From the NCBI GenBank assembly GCA_016699575.1, contig CP064979.1:1-64000 (forward strand): a stretch of 64,000 bases of DNA, in the 5' to 3' direction. How positions within the stretch are numbered: the first letter of the stretch is position 1; every line of letters begins with the position of its first letter. The position numbers and the translations under genes are program-made. Source of the stretch: Flavobacteriales bacterium. GTDB lineage: Bacteria > Bacteroidota > Bacteroidia > Flavobacteriales_F > PHOS-HE28. The notes below the pieces were generated by a model, which did not search any database, was not told the origin of the DNA, and saw nothing but the letters and a program-made list of their open reading frames with translations. Of the stretch, positions 35,411 to 43,645 are shown in pieces.

Positions 35411-37699
35411 ATGGAAGAGCGCATAGCGAGCATTGAGCGCCGCCTTACCAAGCGCACTGCTCGCTTCGTACTGCTGGCCCTTGCGCTGCTGACGATCCCT
35501 GCGCTCGTGGCCGTGCTCCACGTTCGGCTCGACCACGACTTCGAGAAGTTCTTCCCGCAGAACGACCCGGAACTGGACCACTACCTCGACTTCCGTGAGC
35601 GGTTCGGTACGGACAACGACTACGTGCTGCTGGGCATCGGCCATCAACCGAGCGTGTTCGACCACGACTTCCTGGTGAAGGTGGACTCGATGGCGGCGCG
35701 GTTGCAGCGCGTTCCCTTCATCGCTTCGGTGGCCTCTCCCACCCGGTTGCCGGAGCCACGTATCACGCCGCTCGGGGTCTTCACCGTGCCGTGGATCCGC
35801 CTCGAAAGTGACAGCACGCTCATGGCGGACAGCGCGCGGGTCTGGCAGGACCAACGAGTGCGGGAACTGTTCTTCAATGCTGATGGCACTGCGCTGATGG
35901 TGCTGCTCACCGCCGAACCAGGATTGAGCAAAGCCCGCACGGACAGCCTGCTCCACGGTATTGATGCGGTGCTGGACAACAGCGGTCTGGAAGTAGCTCG
36001 CGCGGGGCGTGTGCATGGCCAGGCGCACTACATCGGCCTGATGCAGCAGGAACTGGTCACCTTCTTCCTCAGTTCGGTGGTGCTGCTCACCGTTTTCCTG
36101 TTCATCGCCTTCCGCACGGGCTGGGGCGTGGGTACGCCCATCGCCGTGGTGGGCCTAACGGTGCTGTGGCAGGTGGCCTTGATGACCGCCATGGGCAAAC
36201 CGCTCAGCATCCTCACCATGCTGCTGCCCACCATCCTCTTCGTGGTGGGCATGAGCGACTCGGTGCACATCATCGAACGGTACATCGAAGCGCTGCGCGA
36301 GGGCCACCGGAAGGAGCGCGCATTGGCCATCACACTGGCGGAAACGGGCCTCGCCACCTTCATCACCATGTTCACCACGGCCATCGGCTACGCAACATTG
36401 GTCACCAGCGGCATACGGCCGATGAGCGAATTCGGGCTCTACACTTCGCTGGGCGTGTTCCTGGCCTATGCGCTGTCGTTCACCCTGCTGCCGGCCATTC
36501 TGTTGCTGGTGCCTACGCCGGTACGGGCCGAGCAGGTGGTGAGGGCGTCACTCTGGGACCGTCGCGTGCACGACTTCCTGCGGTTCACGCTGCGCAACCG
36601 GCGGCGCATCCTGGTGGCCTGCATCCTCATCACCGGCGCGAGCGGTGTGCTCCTCACGCGCATCAAGGTGAACAACTTCCTGCTGGAGGACCTGCCGCAG
36701 GACGATCCGCACCGCGCGGCCTTCAACTGGTTTGAGCGTGATTTCGGCGGTGTGCGCGGGTTCGAACTGGATGTCGCCGTTGCGGATACGAGCAAGAGCA
36801 TCTGGGATGCGGATGTGCTCCAACAGATCGAACGCGTTCAACGTTTCGCCGAGCAGGCTTATGGCGTGAAGGCCATCGTTGGTCCGGTGAGCATGATGAA
36901 AGCGCTGAACAAGGCCGCCAATGGTGGTTCGGTGGCCTTCGATGTGCTGCCTGAAGACGATGCCATCTGCAGGAAACTGGCCCGCCGTGCCGAGCTCTTC
37001 GCAGGGCGGGACGGATTGAAAAGCGTGGTTAGCGCGGATGGCCGCAGCGCCCGGCTCACTGGCCGAATGGTGGATGAAGGCGGCCATGTGCACAAGGGCA
37101 AGAACGCGGTGCTCGATGCCTTCATCGCCGGGCACACGGACGCGAGCATCGTCCGCTTCCGGCAAACCGGCATGGCCTATTTGATCGATCGCAACAACGA
37201 GCGCCTCAGCCGGCAGATGATGTTCAGTCTTGGCCTGAGCTTCCTGCTCATTGCCGGCATCATGACGTGGTTGTTCCGCGAGCCCCGCATGGTCGTCATT
37301 GCGCTGGTCCCCAACGTGGTGCCCATGTTCTTCATAGCAGGGCTCATGGGCGCCTTGGGCATCGACCTGAAGGTGAGCACGGCCATCATCTTCAGCAATG
37401 CGTTCGGGATCGCTGTTGACGACACCATCCACCTGTTGGGCAAGCTCCGCATCGAACTGAACAAGGGCAAGAGCCTGGCCTACGCCATGAAGCGCACCTA
37501 CCTCAGCGGGGGCAAGGCCGTCATCGTCATGAGCATCATGCTCTGCGCCGGGTTCGTCACCCTCATTGCCTCCGACTTCGGCAGTGTTTACTACATGGGC
37601 CTGCTCATCAGCATCACCCTGGCGGTGGCACTGCTTTCGGAGCTCTTCCTGCTGCCGGTGCTCATCATGTTCTTCATGAAGCGCAGGGCAAAGGCGTGA
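35411..37699 (+). CDS. MMPL/RND-superfamily membrane transporter
   Basis: A 762-residue protein (ATG 35411). It has one N-terminal span, a ~180-residue periplasmic domain, then two sets of clustered membrane helices, the duplicated RND layout. Conserved sterol-sensing/MMPL-type stretches are visible: LTMLLPTILFVVGMSDSVHI near residue 275 and STAIIFSNAFGIAVDDTIHL near 660, each with the acidic residue that carries protons. Half-length relative to AcrB and the lack of large docking domains place it with MMPL/HpnN-like exporters, which move lipids or hydrophobic compounds. It stands alone; no membrane-fusion partner is adjacent. Confidence 0.88.
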   Translation: MEERIASIERRLTKRTARFVLLALALLTIPALVAVLHVRLDHDFEKFFPQNDPELDHYLDFRERFGTDNDYVLLGIGHQPSVFDHDFLVKVDSMAARLQRVPFIASVASPTRLPEPRITPLGVFTVPWIRLESDSTLMADSARVWQDQRVRELFFNADGTALMVLLTAEPGLSKARTDSLLHGIDAVLDNSGLEVARAGRVHGQAHYIGLMQQELVTFFLSSVVLLTVFLFIAFRTGWGVGTPIAVVGLTVLWQVALMTAMGKPLSILTMLLPTILFVVGMSDSVHIIERYIEALREGHRKERALAITLAETGLATFITMFTTAIGYATLVTSGIRPMSEFGLYTSLGVFLAYALSFTLLPAILLLVPTPVRAEQVVRASLWDRRVHDFLRFTLRNRRRILVACILITGASGVLLTRIKVNNFLLEDLPQDDPHRAAFNWFERDFGGVRGFELDVAVADTSKSIWDADVLQQIERVQRFAEQAYGVKAIVGPVSMMKALNKAANGGSVAFDVLPEDDAICRKLARRAELFAGRDGLKSVVSADGRSARLTGRMVDEGGHVHKGKNAVLDAFIAGHTDASIVRFRQTGMAYLIDRNNERLSRQMMFSLGLSFLLIAGIMTWLFREPRMVVIALVPNVVPMFFIAGLMGALGIDLKVSTAIIFSNAFGIAVDDTIHLLGKLRIELNKGKSLAYAMKRTYLSGGKAVIVMSIMLCAGFVTLIASDFGSVYYMGLLISITLAVALLSELFLLPVLIMFFMKRRAKA

Positions 37700-37706
37700 A
37701 AAACAA

Positions 37707-37728
37707 AGAGGGGCGCGATGGCCCCTCT
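37707..37728 (-). terminator. Terminator hairpin between convergent genes
   Basis: AGAGGGGC (37707-37714) pairs with GCCCCTCT (37721-37728). On the minus strand it is followed by TTGTTTTT, so it best serves the TPR-like gene at 37749-38477, but the plus-strand exporter also ends just before it. Confidence 0.75.
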
Positions 37729-37748
37729 CCAAGAACGGTCGTTCAACC

Positions 37749-38477
37749 CTAGTTCACCTCGTCGTAGGTGAGCTTGAACTCGGGGTCTTCCATGAAGTGG
37801 TCCTTGCCCTTGTCGAGCACGGCCTTGGCTTCTTCGCGCATGCCCTTGCCCTTCAGGTAAAGGCTGTAATTGATCAGAGCGGTGGTGAGAAGCTTCTTCT
37901 GGTCCTCCGGCAAGCGGCCGATGTCATTGATGCCTGCAAAAGCCTTGTCGAACTCCTTCACGGCCAGGTCGGCTTCCTTGCTCAGGTTGCTGTTGTACTG
38001 GCAGAGGGCCAGCATCAGCCATGCGCCGGCATTCTCGGGGTGGTAGCTCGTCATACCGTCGAATAGCTGCTTGGCCTTGCTGTATTCTTTCGCGTCGAAG
38101 TGGTTGATGCCCTTCTCCTGGGCCATGGTGTTGAGGTCGGTCCAGTAGTCTTCGTAGTTGGCGAAGAACTCGTTGTTCTTGTCCTTCTTGCGGTACTTCT
38201 CGGCATACTTGATGGCTTCGCGGTCGGCCTTTTTGTACTCCTCCATGGCCGTGAACTTCTCGATCTTGCTCATCTCGTAGTAGCACATGGACGCATAGAG
38301 GTACGGCATCGGGTCCTTCTTGGTAGCGTCGCTCTCAGTGTAACCGATGGCCTTGAAGAGGCACTTCTCATAGTTCTCGTCCACAAAAGCCTTCAACAGA
38401 TCTTCATACACGTGTTTCTGGGCCACAGCAGCCTGGAGGGTGAAGGCAAGAACGGAGAGCGTCAAGAGGCGTTTCAT
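37749..38477 (-). CDS. Secreted TPR-like protein of unknown function
   Basis: A 242-residue precursor with signal peptide MKRLLTLSVLAFTLQAAVAQ. The mature part consists of helix pairs with TPR spacing (YLYASMCYYEMSKIEKFTAM, YSKAKQLFDGMTSYHPENAG, AWLMLALCQYNSNLSKEADL). TPR proteins scaffold envelope complexes; no partner is evident. The start is set by the signal peptide, and a TACCTTCG-like sequence lies ~50 nt upstream on the minus strand as a possible promoter. A terminator follows the stop. Confidence 0.78.
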   Translation of the reverse strand: MKRLLTLSVLAFTLQAAVAQKHVYEDLLKAFVDENYEKCLFKAIGYTESDATKKDPMPYLYASMCYYEMSKIEKFTAMEEYKKADREAIKYAEKYRKKDKNNEFFANYEDYWTDLNTMAQEKGINHFDAKEYSKAKQLFDGMTSYHPENAGAWLMLALCQYNSNLSKEADLAVKEFDKAFAGINDIGRLPEDQKKLLTTALINYSLYLKGKGMREEAKAVLDKGKDHFMEDPEFKLTYDEVN

Positions 38478-38607
38478 GCGTGTATTGTCTGGTTGCAAGG
38501 TCCGGTTTCCAAGAACGATGCCGAAGGTACATTGTTCGGCGGGAGACCCGGGAAAGTGCTTGCTGGATCGGGACCGTGATCGGAATAGCTTCGGCCCGCC
38601 CCGGGAC

Positions 38608-39324
38608 ATGCGCATTGACATCATCACCGCCCTGCCCCGCTTGCTGGACAGTTGGTTCGCCGACAGCATCCTGGAGCGCGCCCAGAAAAAAGGCCTGGTG
38701 GAGGTCCACGTGCATGATCTGCGCCAATGGAGCACGGACAAGCACAAGCGCATTGATGACTACGCCTTTGGTGGTGGTGCCGGTATGGTGATGCAGGTGG
38801 AACCCATCCACCGGGCCATCCTGGACCTGAAGGTTGCCCGAGCTTACGACGAGGTCATCTACATGAGCCCCGACGGCGTATTGCTGGACCAACCTCTTGC
38901 CAACGAACTCAGCCTGAAGGGCGATCTCATCATCCTCTGCGGGCACTACAAGGGGGTGGATGAGCGCGTGCGCGAGCATCTGGTGACCCGTGAAGTCAGC
39001 ATCGGGAATTACGTGCTGAGCGGGGGGGAGATCCCAGCAGCCGTGCTCTGCGATGCCATCATCCGGCTGGTGCCCGGTGTGCTCAATGATGAGACCAGCG
39101 CCCTGAGCGACAGCTTCCAGGACGGGCTGGTGGCCCCGCCCGCTTACAGCCGACCGGCGGAGTACAATGGATGGAAGGTCCCTGACGTGCTCTTGAGCGG
39201 TCACCAGGCCAACATCGATGCCTGGCGGCATCAGCAAGCGGTGGCGCGCACAATGGAACGGCGGCCCGGAATGCTGGAACCGGACGATCGGAAAGGCGAT
39301 CGGCCTGACCCACAAAGACCATGA
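38608..39324 (+). CDS. trmD: tRNA (guanine37-N1)-methyltransferase TrmD
   Basis: A 238-residue SPOUT-class enzyme that methylates G37 of tRNAs reading CNN codons and so prevents +1 frameshifting. Diagnostic segments are MRIDIITALPRLLDSWFADS, DDYAFGGGAGMVMQVEPI, LCGHYKGVDERV and the knotted SAM site EVSIGNYVLSGGE. The Asp in LSDSFQDG is the expected general base region. Length is normal (~230-250). Its usual partner rplS lies downstream, but a methyltransferase gene sits between them, and rimM/rpsP are absent. Confidence 0.96.
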   Translation: MRIDIITALPRLLDSWFADSILERAQKKGLVEVHVHDLRQWSTDKHKRIDDYAFGGGAGMVMQVEPIHRAILDLKVARAYDEVIYMSPDGVLLDQPLANELSLKGDLIILCGHYKGVDERVREHLVTREVSIGNYVLSGGEIPAAVLCDAIIRLVPGVLNDETSALSDSFQDGLVAPPAYSRPAEYNGWKVPDVLLSGHQANIDAWRHQQAVARTMERRPGMLEPDDRKGDRPDPQRP

Positions 39325-39360
39325 CCCAGGCTTTCATCAGCCCCTGAACACCCTGCAACG

Positions 39361-40107
39361 ATGCTTGACCTCTACTCGAAACTGCTCTTGGCCTGCACCA
39401 AGTACCTGCCACTGCCCCAGAAAACGAAGTGGAAAGTGGGCATGCGTGACGAGGTGCATTTCTGGGACAACCATATGAAGCAGCACTACGTGAGGAAGGC
39501 GGACGGGACCCTGAGCCCCGAAGCGGATTTCCGGCTGTCCAGGACCACCGAACTGCAACCCCAGTTCGCCGCGCTTTTGCAGCATCTACCCCAAGGCCCA
39601 TTGCGTTTGATCGATGTAGGGTCGGGGCCGTTCTCGCTGCTTGGCAAAACCCTGCCTGGAAGGGACCTGGAGATCGTTGCGGTGGATCCACTGGCCAAGG
39701 TCTACGCGCAGTTGATGGACAAGCATGGGATCATAGCACCACTGATGCCCAAGGAATGCGATGGAGAGCGGCTGACCACCATGTTCGATCCCGGGAGCTT
39801 CCACTTGGCCCATGCGAACAATTGCCTGGACCACGCATACGACCCGATCGCGGCCATCGAACAGATGTTCCAACTGGTGAAACCGGGCTGCTCGGTGTAC
39901 CTCCGCCATGAAGTGGATGTGGCCGTGGGCGCCGACTATGTGGGCATGCACCAGTGGAACTTCAGGAACGAAGGCGGGAAATTCTGGATCAGCAACAAGA
40001 ACCGCCAGGTGAACGTGTGCATGGACGAGCACTTCGCCGGGCGGGGGGAACTCAGCCTCTCCTACTCCGGTCACATGATGGTGAACATCATACGGAAGCT
40101 GGGCTGA
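39361..40107 (+). CDS. Class I SAM-dependent methyltransferase-like protein
   Basis: A 248-residue protein with a Rossmann motif I LRLIDVGSGPFSLLGKTL (residues ~82-98), an acidic motif II IVAVDPLAKVYAQL and HANNCLDHAYDPIAAI in the motif IV position. This is the DUF/methyltransferase-11-like arrangement seen in sugar or lipid-tailoring enzymes. The substrate is unknown. It lies 36 nt after trmD and 150 nt before rplS, so it may be co-transcribed with trmD. Confidence 0.7.
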   Translation: MLDLYSKLLLACTKYLPLPQKTKWKVGMRDEVHFWDNHMKQHYVRKADGTLSPEADFRLSRTTELQPQFAALLQHLPQGPLRLIDVGSGPFSLLGKTLPGRDLEIVAVDPLAKVYAQLMDKHGIIAPLMPKECDGERLTTMFDPGSFHLAHANNCLDHAYDPIAAIEQMFQLVKPGCSVYLRHEVDVAVGADYVGMHQWNFRNEGGKFWISNKNRQVNVCMDEHFAGRGELSLSYSGHMMVNIIRKLG

Positions 40108-40257
40108 GCCCTTGAACGCCTTTGGAATGTTGACGGCAGCTCGGGAACCGGGCACCGGTCGAGCCAAAGTGCACCCGGCCTTTCGGAACCAGCAAGGATC
40201 TTCCTTACACTTGCAGCCCGTTTCGCGGACCTTGTTCCGCCCAACCTCCTGACCGCC

Positions 40258-40626
40258 ATGGACATTATCAAGCAACTCGAGAAGCAGATCGCCCCCGTTC
40301 GCGAATACCCCGCATTCAAGGCTGGCGACACCGTTACCGTGCACTACAAGATCACAGAGGGCAACAAGGAGCGCATTCAGCAGTTCCAAGGCGTGGTCAT
40401 CCAGCGCAAGGGGTCAGGCAGTACTGCCACCTTCACCGTGCGGAAGATCAGCAACAACATCGGCGTGGAGCGGATCTTCCCGATCGCCAGTCCCTTCATC
40501 GATCAGATCGACGTGAACAAGCACGGCAGCGTGCGCCGCGCCCGCATCTTCTACCTGCGCAGCCGCCGCGGGAAGAGCGCCCGTATCACTGAGAAGCGGC
40601 AGGCTGTTGCCGAGGTTGCAAAGTGA
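40258..40626 (+). CDS. rplS: 50S ribosomal protein L19
   Basis: A 122-residue ribosomal protein at the 30S-50S interface. The sequence contains the family core FKAGDTVTVHYKITEGNKER, IQQFQGVVIQRKGSGSTATF, TVRKISNNIGVERIFPIASP and the C-terminal KHGSVRRARIFYLRSRRGKS. Length is standard. It is followed by a strong terminator at 40647. Upstream, TTACACTTGC (~40211) is a possible promoter element. Confidence 0.98.
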   Translation: MDIIKQLEKQIAPVREYPAFKAGDTVTVHYKITEGNKERIQQFQGVVIQRKGSGSTATFTVRKISNNIGVERIFPIASPFIDQIDVNKHGSVRRARIFYLRSRRGKSARITEKRQAVAEVAK

Positions 40627-40646
40627 TCGCTCACAACTGACTTGGG

Positions 40647-40670
40647 AACCCCGCCGGAACGCGGGGTTTT
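40647..40670 (+). terminator. Rho-independent terminator of rplS
   Basis: AACCCCGC (40647-40654) pairs with GCGGGGTT (40661-40668) around CGGAAC and is followed by TTCCC; total T-tract TTTT. Confidence 0.85.
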
Positions 40671-40686
40671 CCCTTTCCGGTCCCGG

Positions 40687-41694
40687 TCACTCCGGATGTT
40701 CCCGTCCGTGCGCCTCGCGGGCCATGCGGATCTGTTCGTCTTCCGCGGCCAGCACCTTCTTAAGGCTGTCGCTAACCTCCTTCGTTTCAAGTAGCTTCAT
40801 ATCGGGCTGTCCTGCTTCAACCCAGGCGCTGAACCAGAAGCTGCCCACCATGATGATGCTCTCGTTCATGCGCCGCTCCACCATGTTGCCCATGGCCAGC
40901 TCATAGGCCTTTGTGAACTCGCGCGAGTACATGCGCATGGTGCCACGACCGCGGTCCTCGAACACGAAGCGGCGGTCCTCCGGCCATTCCTCGGCCAACC
41001 GCTTATCGATGCTCAATACACTGTCCACCGCCATGTGGCTGTGGTACACGGCGTTCCACGCGGCTTCCAGTGGGTCTTCGATGTAGCGGGCACGGCCGGT
41101 GAAGTGGTCGTAGTCCTCAGCGCTCAGTTCCGGGATGCGGCTCTCCCAGAACGCATGGATACCGTGCTGGCCGGTGAGCTGGCCGTTGTAGTTCTCCGTG
41201 GTGTGCAGGGGCACGTGCGCGTCGCCGATGTAGTGCCCGATGTCGGCGGCGTTGTGCAGGATGCGGTCCACATCGCCACGGCGGAAAGCTTCCACCAAGC
41301 GGTGGTACATGAGTTGGATGTGCCATGGCACGATGCCGTAGGCTTGCAAGGTGTCCTCAGTGAACTTGGCCACCGCATCGTTCCAACGGCGCGGCACCAC
41401 CAAAAAGGGGTCCTGATCGCCGTGCGCATAGTGGTCGATATCGATGTAGTGGCGCGGCGCCTCCCCTTGCACGGCATAGCGGCGCCGGTCGGGATCCACC
41501 GCATGGTCGCTCACGAAATCGATGTGCTTCTTGAAGAAGGGGAACAGCTCCGGTGGCAGCGTGAAGCACGCCATGCGATTGATGCGTTTGTGGCCATAGA
41601 ATCCCCACGCCTGTGCATCATCCACCGTTGCGCTAGGCCACAGCACACCGCCGACAGCGACCAGCAATAGGACTTTATGGACCAGCCGCACCAC
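40687..41694 (-). CDS. Zinc-dependent phospholipase C / S1-P1-like secreted hydrolase
   Basis: A 335-residue precursor. The start is GTG at 41694, overlapping the comB stop by one base. After the signal region, QAWGFYGHKRINRMACF provides the N-terminal Trp and His ligands typical of the trinuclear-zinc phospholipase C/S1-P1 nuclease fold; HYIDIDHYAHG, HNAADIGHYIGDAHVPLHT and ENYNGQLTGQHGIHAFWES give the remaining His/Asp ligands. It should hydrolyse phosphodiesters outside the cytoplasm; lipid or nucleic acid substrate cannot be decided. It is the last gene of gcvT-comB-plc. Confidence 0.85.
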   Translation of the reverse strand: MVRLVHKVLLLVAVGGVLWPSATVDDAQAWGFYGHKRINRMACFTLPPELFPFFKKHIDFVSDHAVDPDRRRYAVQGEAPRHYIDIDHYAHGDQDPFLVVPRRWNDAVAKFTEDTLQAYGIVPWHIQLMYHRLVEAFRRGDVDRILHNAADIGHYIGDAHVPLHTTENYNGQLTGQHGIHAFWESRIPELSAEDYDHFTGRARYIEDPLEAAWNAVYHSHMAVDSVLSIDKRLAEEWPEDRRFVFEDRGRGTMRMYSREFTKAYELAMGNMVERRMNESIIMVGSFWFSAWVEAGQPDMKLLETKEVSDSLKKVLAAEDEQIRMAREAHGREHPE

Positions 41695-42458
41695 TACAAT
41701 TTGGGGACTTCGACCGCCATGGGTACCAGCACGCCGTCCTTGAGCACGGGTATCACCGAACTCTGGTCTGGGGTAAGGCAGTACTTCACGTCATCGTTAA
41801 GTTTCAGCTTCTCCACCCGGCGCCGGCGCGGCGCGGCCTTCAGGATGCTCATGAAGTTGTCGCGCGCCCCCATGAAGAGGTATTTGGCCGCAATGCTGCT
41901 GTCTTCCTCCAGTCCGAATTTCCCGCTCTCCAAGAGCTTGTCCATCACCGCCCCGGCGAAGACACTGTCCTCCAGATTGAACTTGTCCTTCCACCCACTG
42001 CAGAGCAGCAGGACGTTCTCGTTCTGGGTAAGCAGCCAGTTGCTCAGGGCCGTCATGTTCACAAAAGAACCGATGACCACCTGACGAGCACCTTGGGCGA
42101 TACTGATGGCCCGTGTCCCGTTGGTCGTCGTCATTACAATGGTCTTGCCTTCGAGGTCGGCTTGTGCGAACGCGATGGGCGAGTTGCCGAACGGGAAGCC
42201 GTCCACCACTTCGCCATCGCGCTCGGCCGCGGCGATGTATCCGGTCCTGCCGATGTACTGCCGTGCCTCTTCGATAGTGCTCACGGGAATGATCCGCTCG
42301 CAACCGTGTTCGAAGGCCGCGACCATCGCACTGGTGGCCCGCAGGATGTCGATGACCACCACGATGCCCATGTCCTGCGCGTACAACGGGTACTGCGCAG
42401 GCGTGTAGCACACCTCCACACGGAAGCGGTAATCAGGGTTCCTGCTGGCGGGGTTCAT
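41694..42458 (-). CDS. comB: ComB-family 2-phosphosulfolactate phosphatase
   Basis: A 254-residue magnesium-dependent phosphatase. The family signature is clear: IVVVIDILRATSAMVAAFEH, AAAERDGEVVDGFPFGNSPI and TTTNGTRAISIAQGA. In methanogens ComB acts in coenzyme M synthesis. In Bacteroidota it is found without that pathway; a link to sulfolactate or sulfonolipid metabolism is only inference. The start overlaps the end of gcvT by 4 nt and its stop overlaps the phospholipase start. Confidence 0.9.
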   Translation of the reverse strand: MNPASRNPDYRFRVEVCYTPAQYPLYAQDMGIVVVIDILRATSAMVAAFEHGCERIIPVSTIEEARQYIGRTGYIAAAERDGEVVDGFPFGNSPIAFAQADLEGKTIVMTTTNGTRAISIAQGARQVVIGSFVNMTALSNWLLTQNENVLLLCSGWKDKFNLEDSVFAGAVMDKLLESGKFGLEEDSSIAAKYLFMGARDNFMSILKAAPRRRRVEKLKLNDDVKYCLTPDQSSVIPVLKDGVLVPMAVEVPKL

Positions 42459-43567
42459 CCTTGTTTGTAGAACGGCACTTTCACCACGCGGGCCTTCAAT
42501 GCCTTGCCGCGCACGTCGATGAAGATATCGCTTCCCTCTTTTGCCAAGGCCGCTGGCACATAACCCATGCCGATGGCCTTGTTGAGCGAGGGGCTTTGGG
42601 TGCCGCTGGTCACTTTACCGATCTCTGCACCGGTTGCGTCCACAATGGCGTGGTCATGGCGTGGAATACCGCGGTCCACCATCTCGAAGCCCACGAGCTT
42701 TCGGGCCGGGCCGGCTTCCTTCTGGGCCTTCAGGTGTTCGCTGTCGATGAAAGGCTTGGTGAACTTGGTGATCCAGCCCAGACCGGCCTCGATGGGCGAG
42801 GTGGTGTCGTCAATGTCGTTGCCATAAAGGCAGAAGCCCATTTCCAACCGGAGAGTGTCGCGCGCGGCCAAACCGGCCGGCTTGATGCCGAATTGCGCAC
42901 CGCTGGCAAACACAGCATCCCATGCTTTGCGGACCAACGGGTTGGGTGCGTACACCTCGAACCCGCCAGCACCGGTGTAGCCCGTGCTGCTGATGAGCAC
43001 CAGGCCCACACCTTTCATCTCTGCGTATTGGGCCGTGTAGTATTCCATGGCCCCCAGGTCCACATCGAACAACGGTTGAAGCGTGGCCGTGGCCTTCGGC
43101 CCTTGCACGGCCAGCAGGCTCATATGGTCACTGATGTTCTCGAGCTGTGCACCGAAGGTGTTGTGCTGGTTGATCCAATCCCAGTCTTTCTGGATGTTGC
43201 TGGCATTCACCACCAGCACGTAGTGGTGATCGTCCTTGTGCTGCATGCGGTACACGAGCAGGTCGTCCACAATGCCGCCTTTGCCATTGGGAAGGCAGCT
43301 GTACTGCACCTTGCCCACGGCGAGTTTGCTCGCGTCGTTACTGGTCACCTTTTGGATGAGATCCAAGGCGCCAGGGCCTCGCACCAGGAACTCACCCATG
43401 TGGCTCACGTCGAACACGCCTACTCCATTGCGCACTGCCAGGTGCTCATCGTTCACGCCGGTGTACTGCACAGGCATCACATAGCCCGCGAAAGGCACCA
43501 TTTTGGCGCCGAGTTGCTCGTGCACGGCGCGCAGCGCGGTGCTCTTCAGTTCAGTGGTCGTTTCCAT
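42455..43567 (-). CDS. gcvT: Glycine cleavage system T protein (aminomethyltransferase)
   Basis: A 370-residue protein, the normal length. It transfers the methylene group from the H-protein-bound aminomethyl to tetrahydrofolate, releasing ammonia. Visible family segments are LGAKMVPFAGYVMPVQYTGV, VFDVSHMGEFLVRGP, LQKVTSNDA, SSTGYTGAGGFEVYAPN (folate site region) and LRLEMGFCLYGNDIDDTTSP. The other gcv genes are not in the window. A GATCTTCG element lies 14 nt before the start on the minus strand. First gene of a three-gene operon. Confidence 0.96.
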   Translation of the reverse strand: METTTELKSTALRAVHEQLGAKMVPFAGYVMPVQYTGVNDEHLAVRNGVGVFDVSHMGEFLVRGPGALDLIQKVTSNDASKLAVGKVQYSCLPNGKGGIVDDLLVYRMQHKDDHHYVLVVNASNIQKDWDWINQHNTFGAQLENISDHMSLLAVQGPKATATLQPLFDVDLGAMEYYTAQYAEMKGVGLVLISSTGYTGAGGFEVYAPNPLVRKAWDAVFASGAQFGIKPAGLAARDTLRLEMGFCLYGNDIDDTTSPIEAGLGWITKFTKPFIDSEHLKAQKEAGPARKLVGFEMVDRGIPRHDHAIVDATGAEIGKVTSGTQSPSLNKAIGMGYVPAALAKEGSDIFIDVRGKALKARVVKVPFYKQG

Positions 43568-43645
43568 GTGCGGCGAAGATCGTTCGCGGCAGCCAATGCC
43601 CCGCAGCGTTCTTCCCGCGACTTTCCGTAGGCCCTTCGCCCCGGA

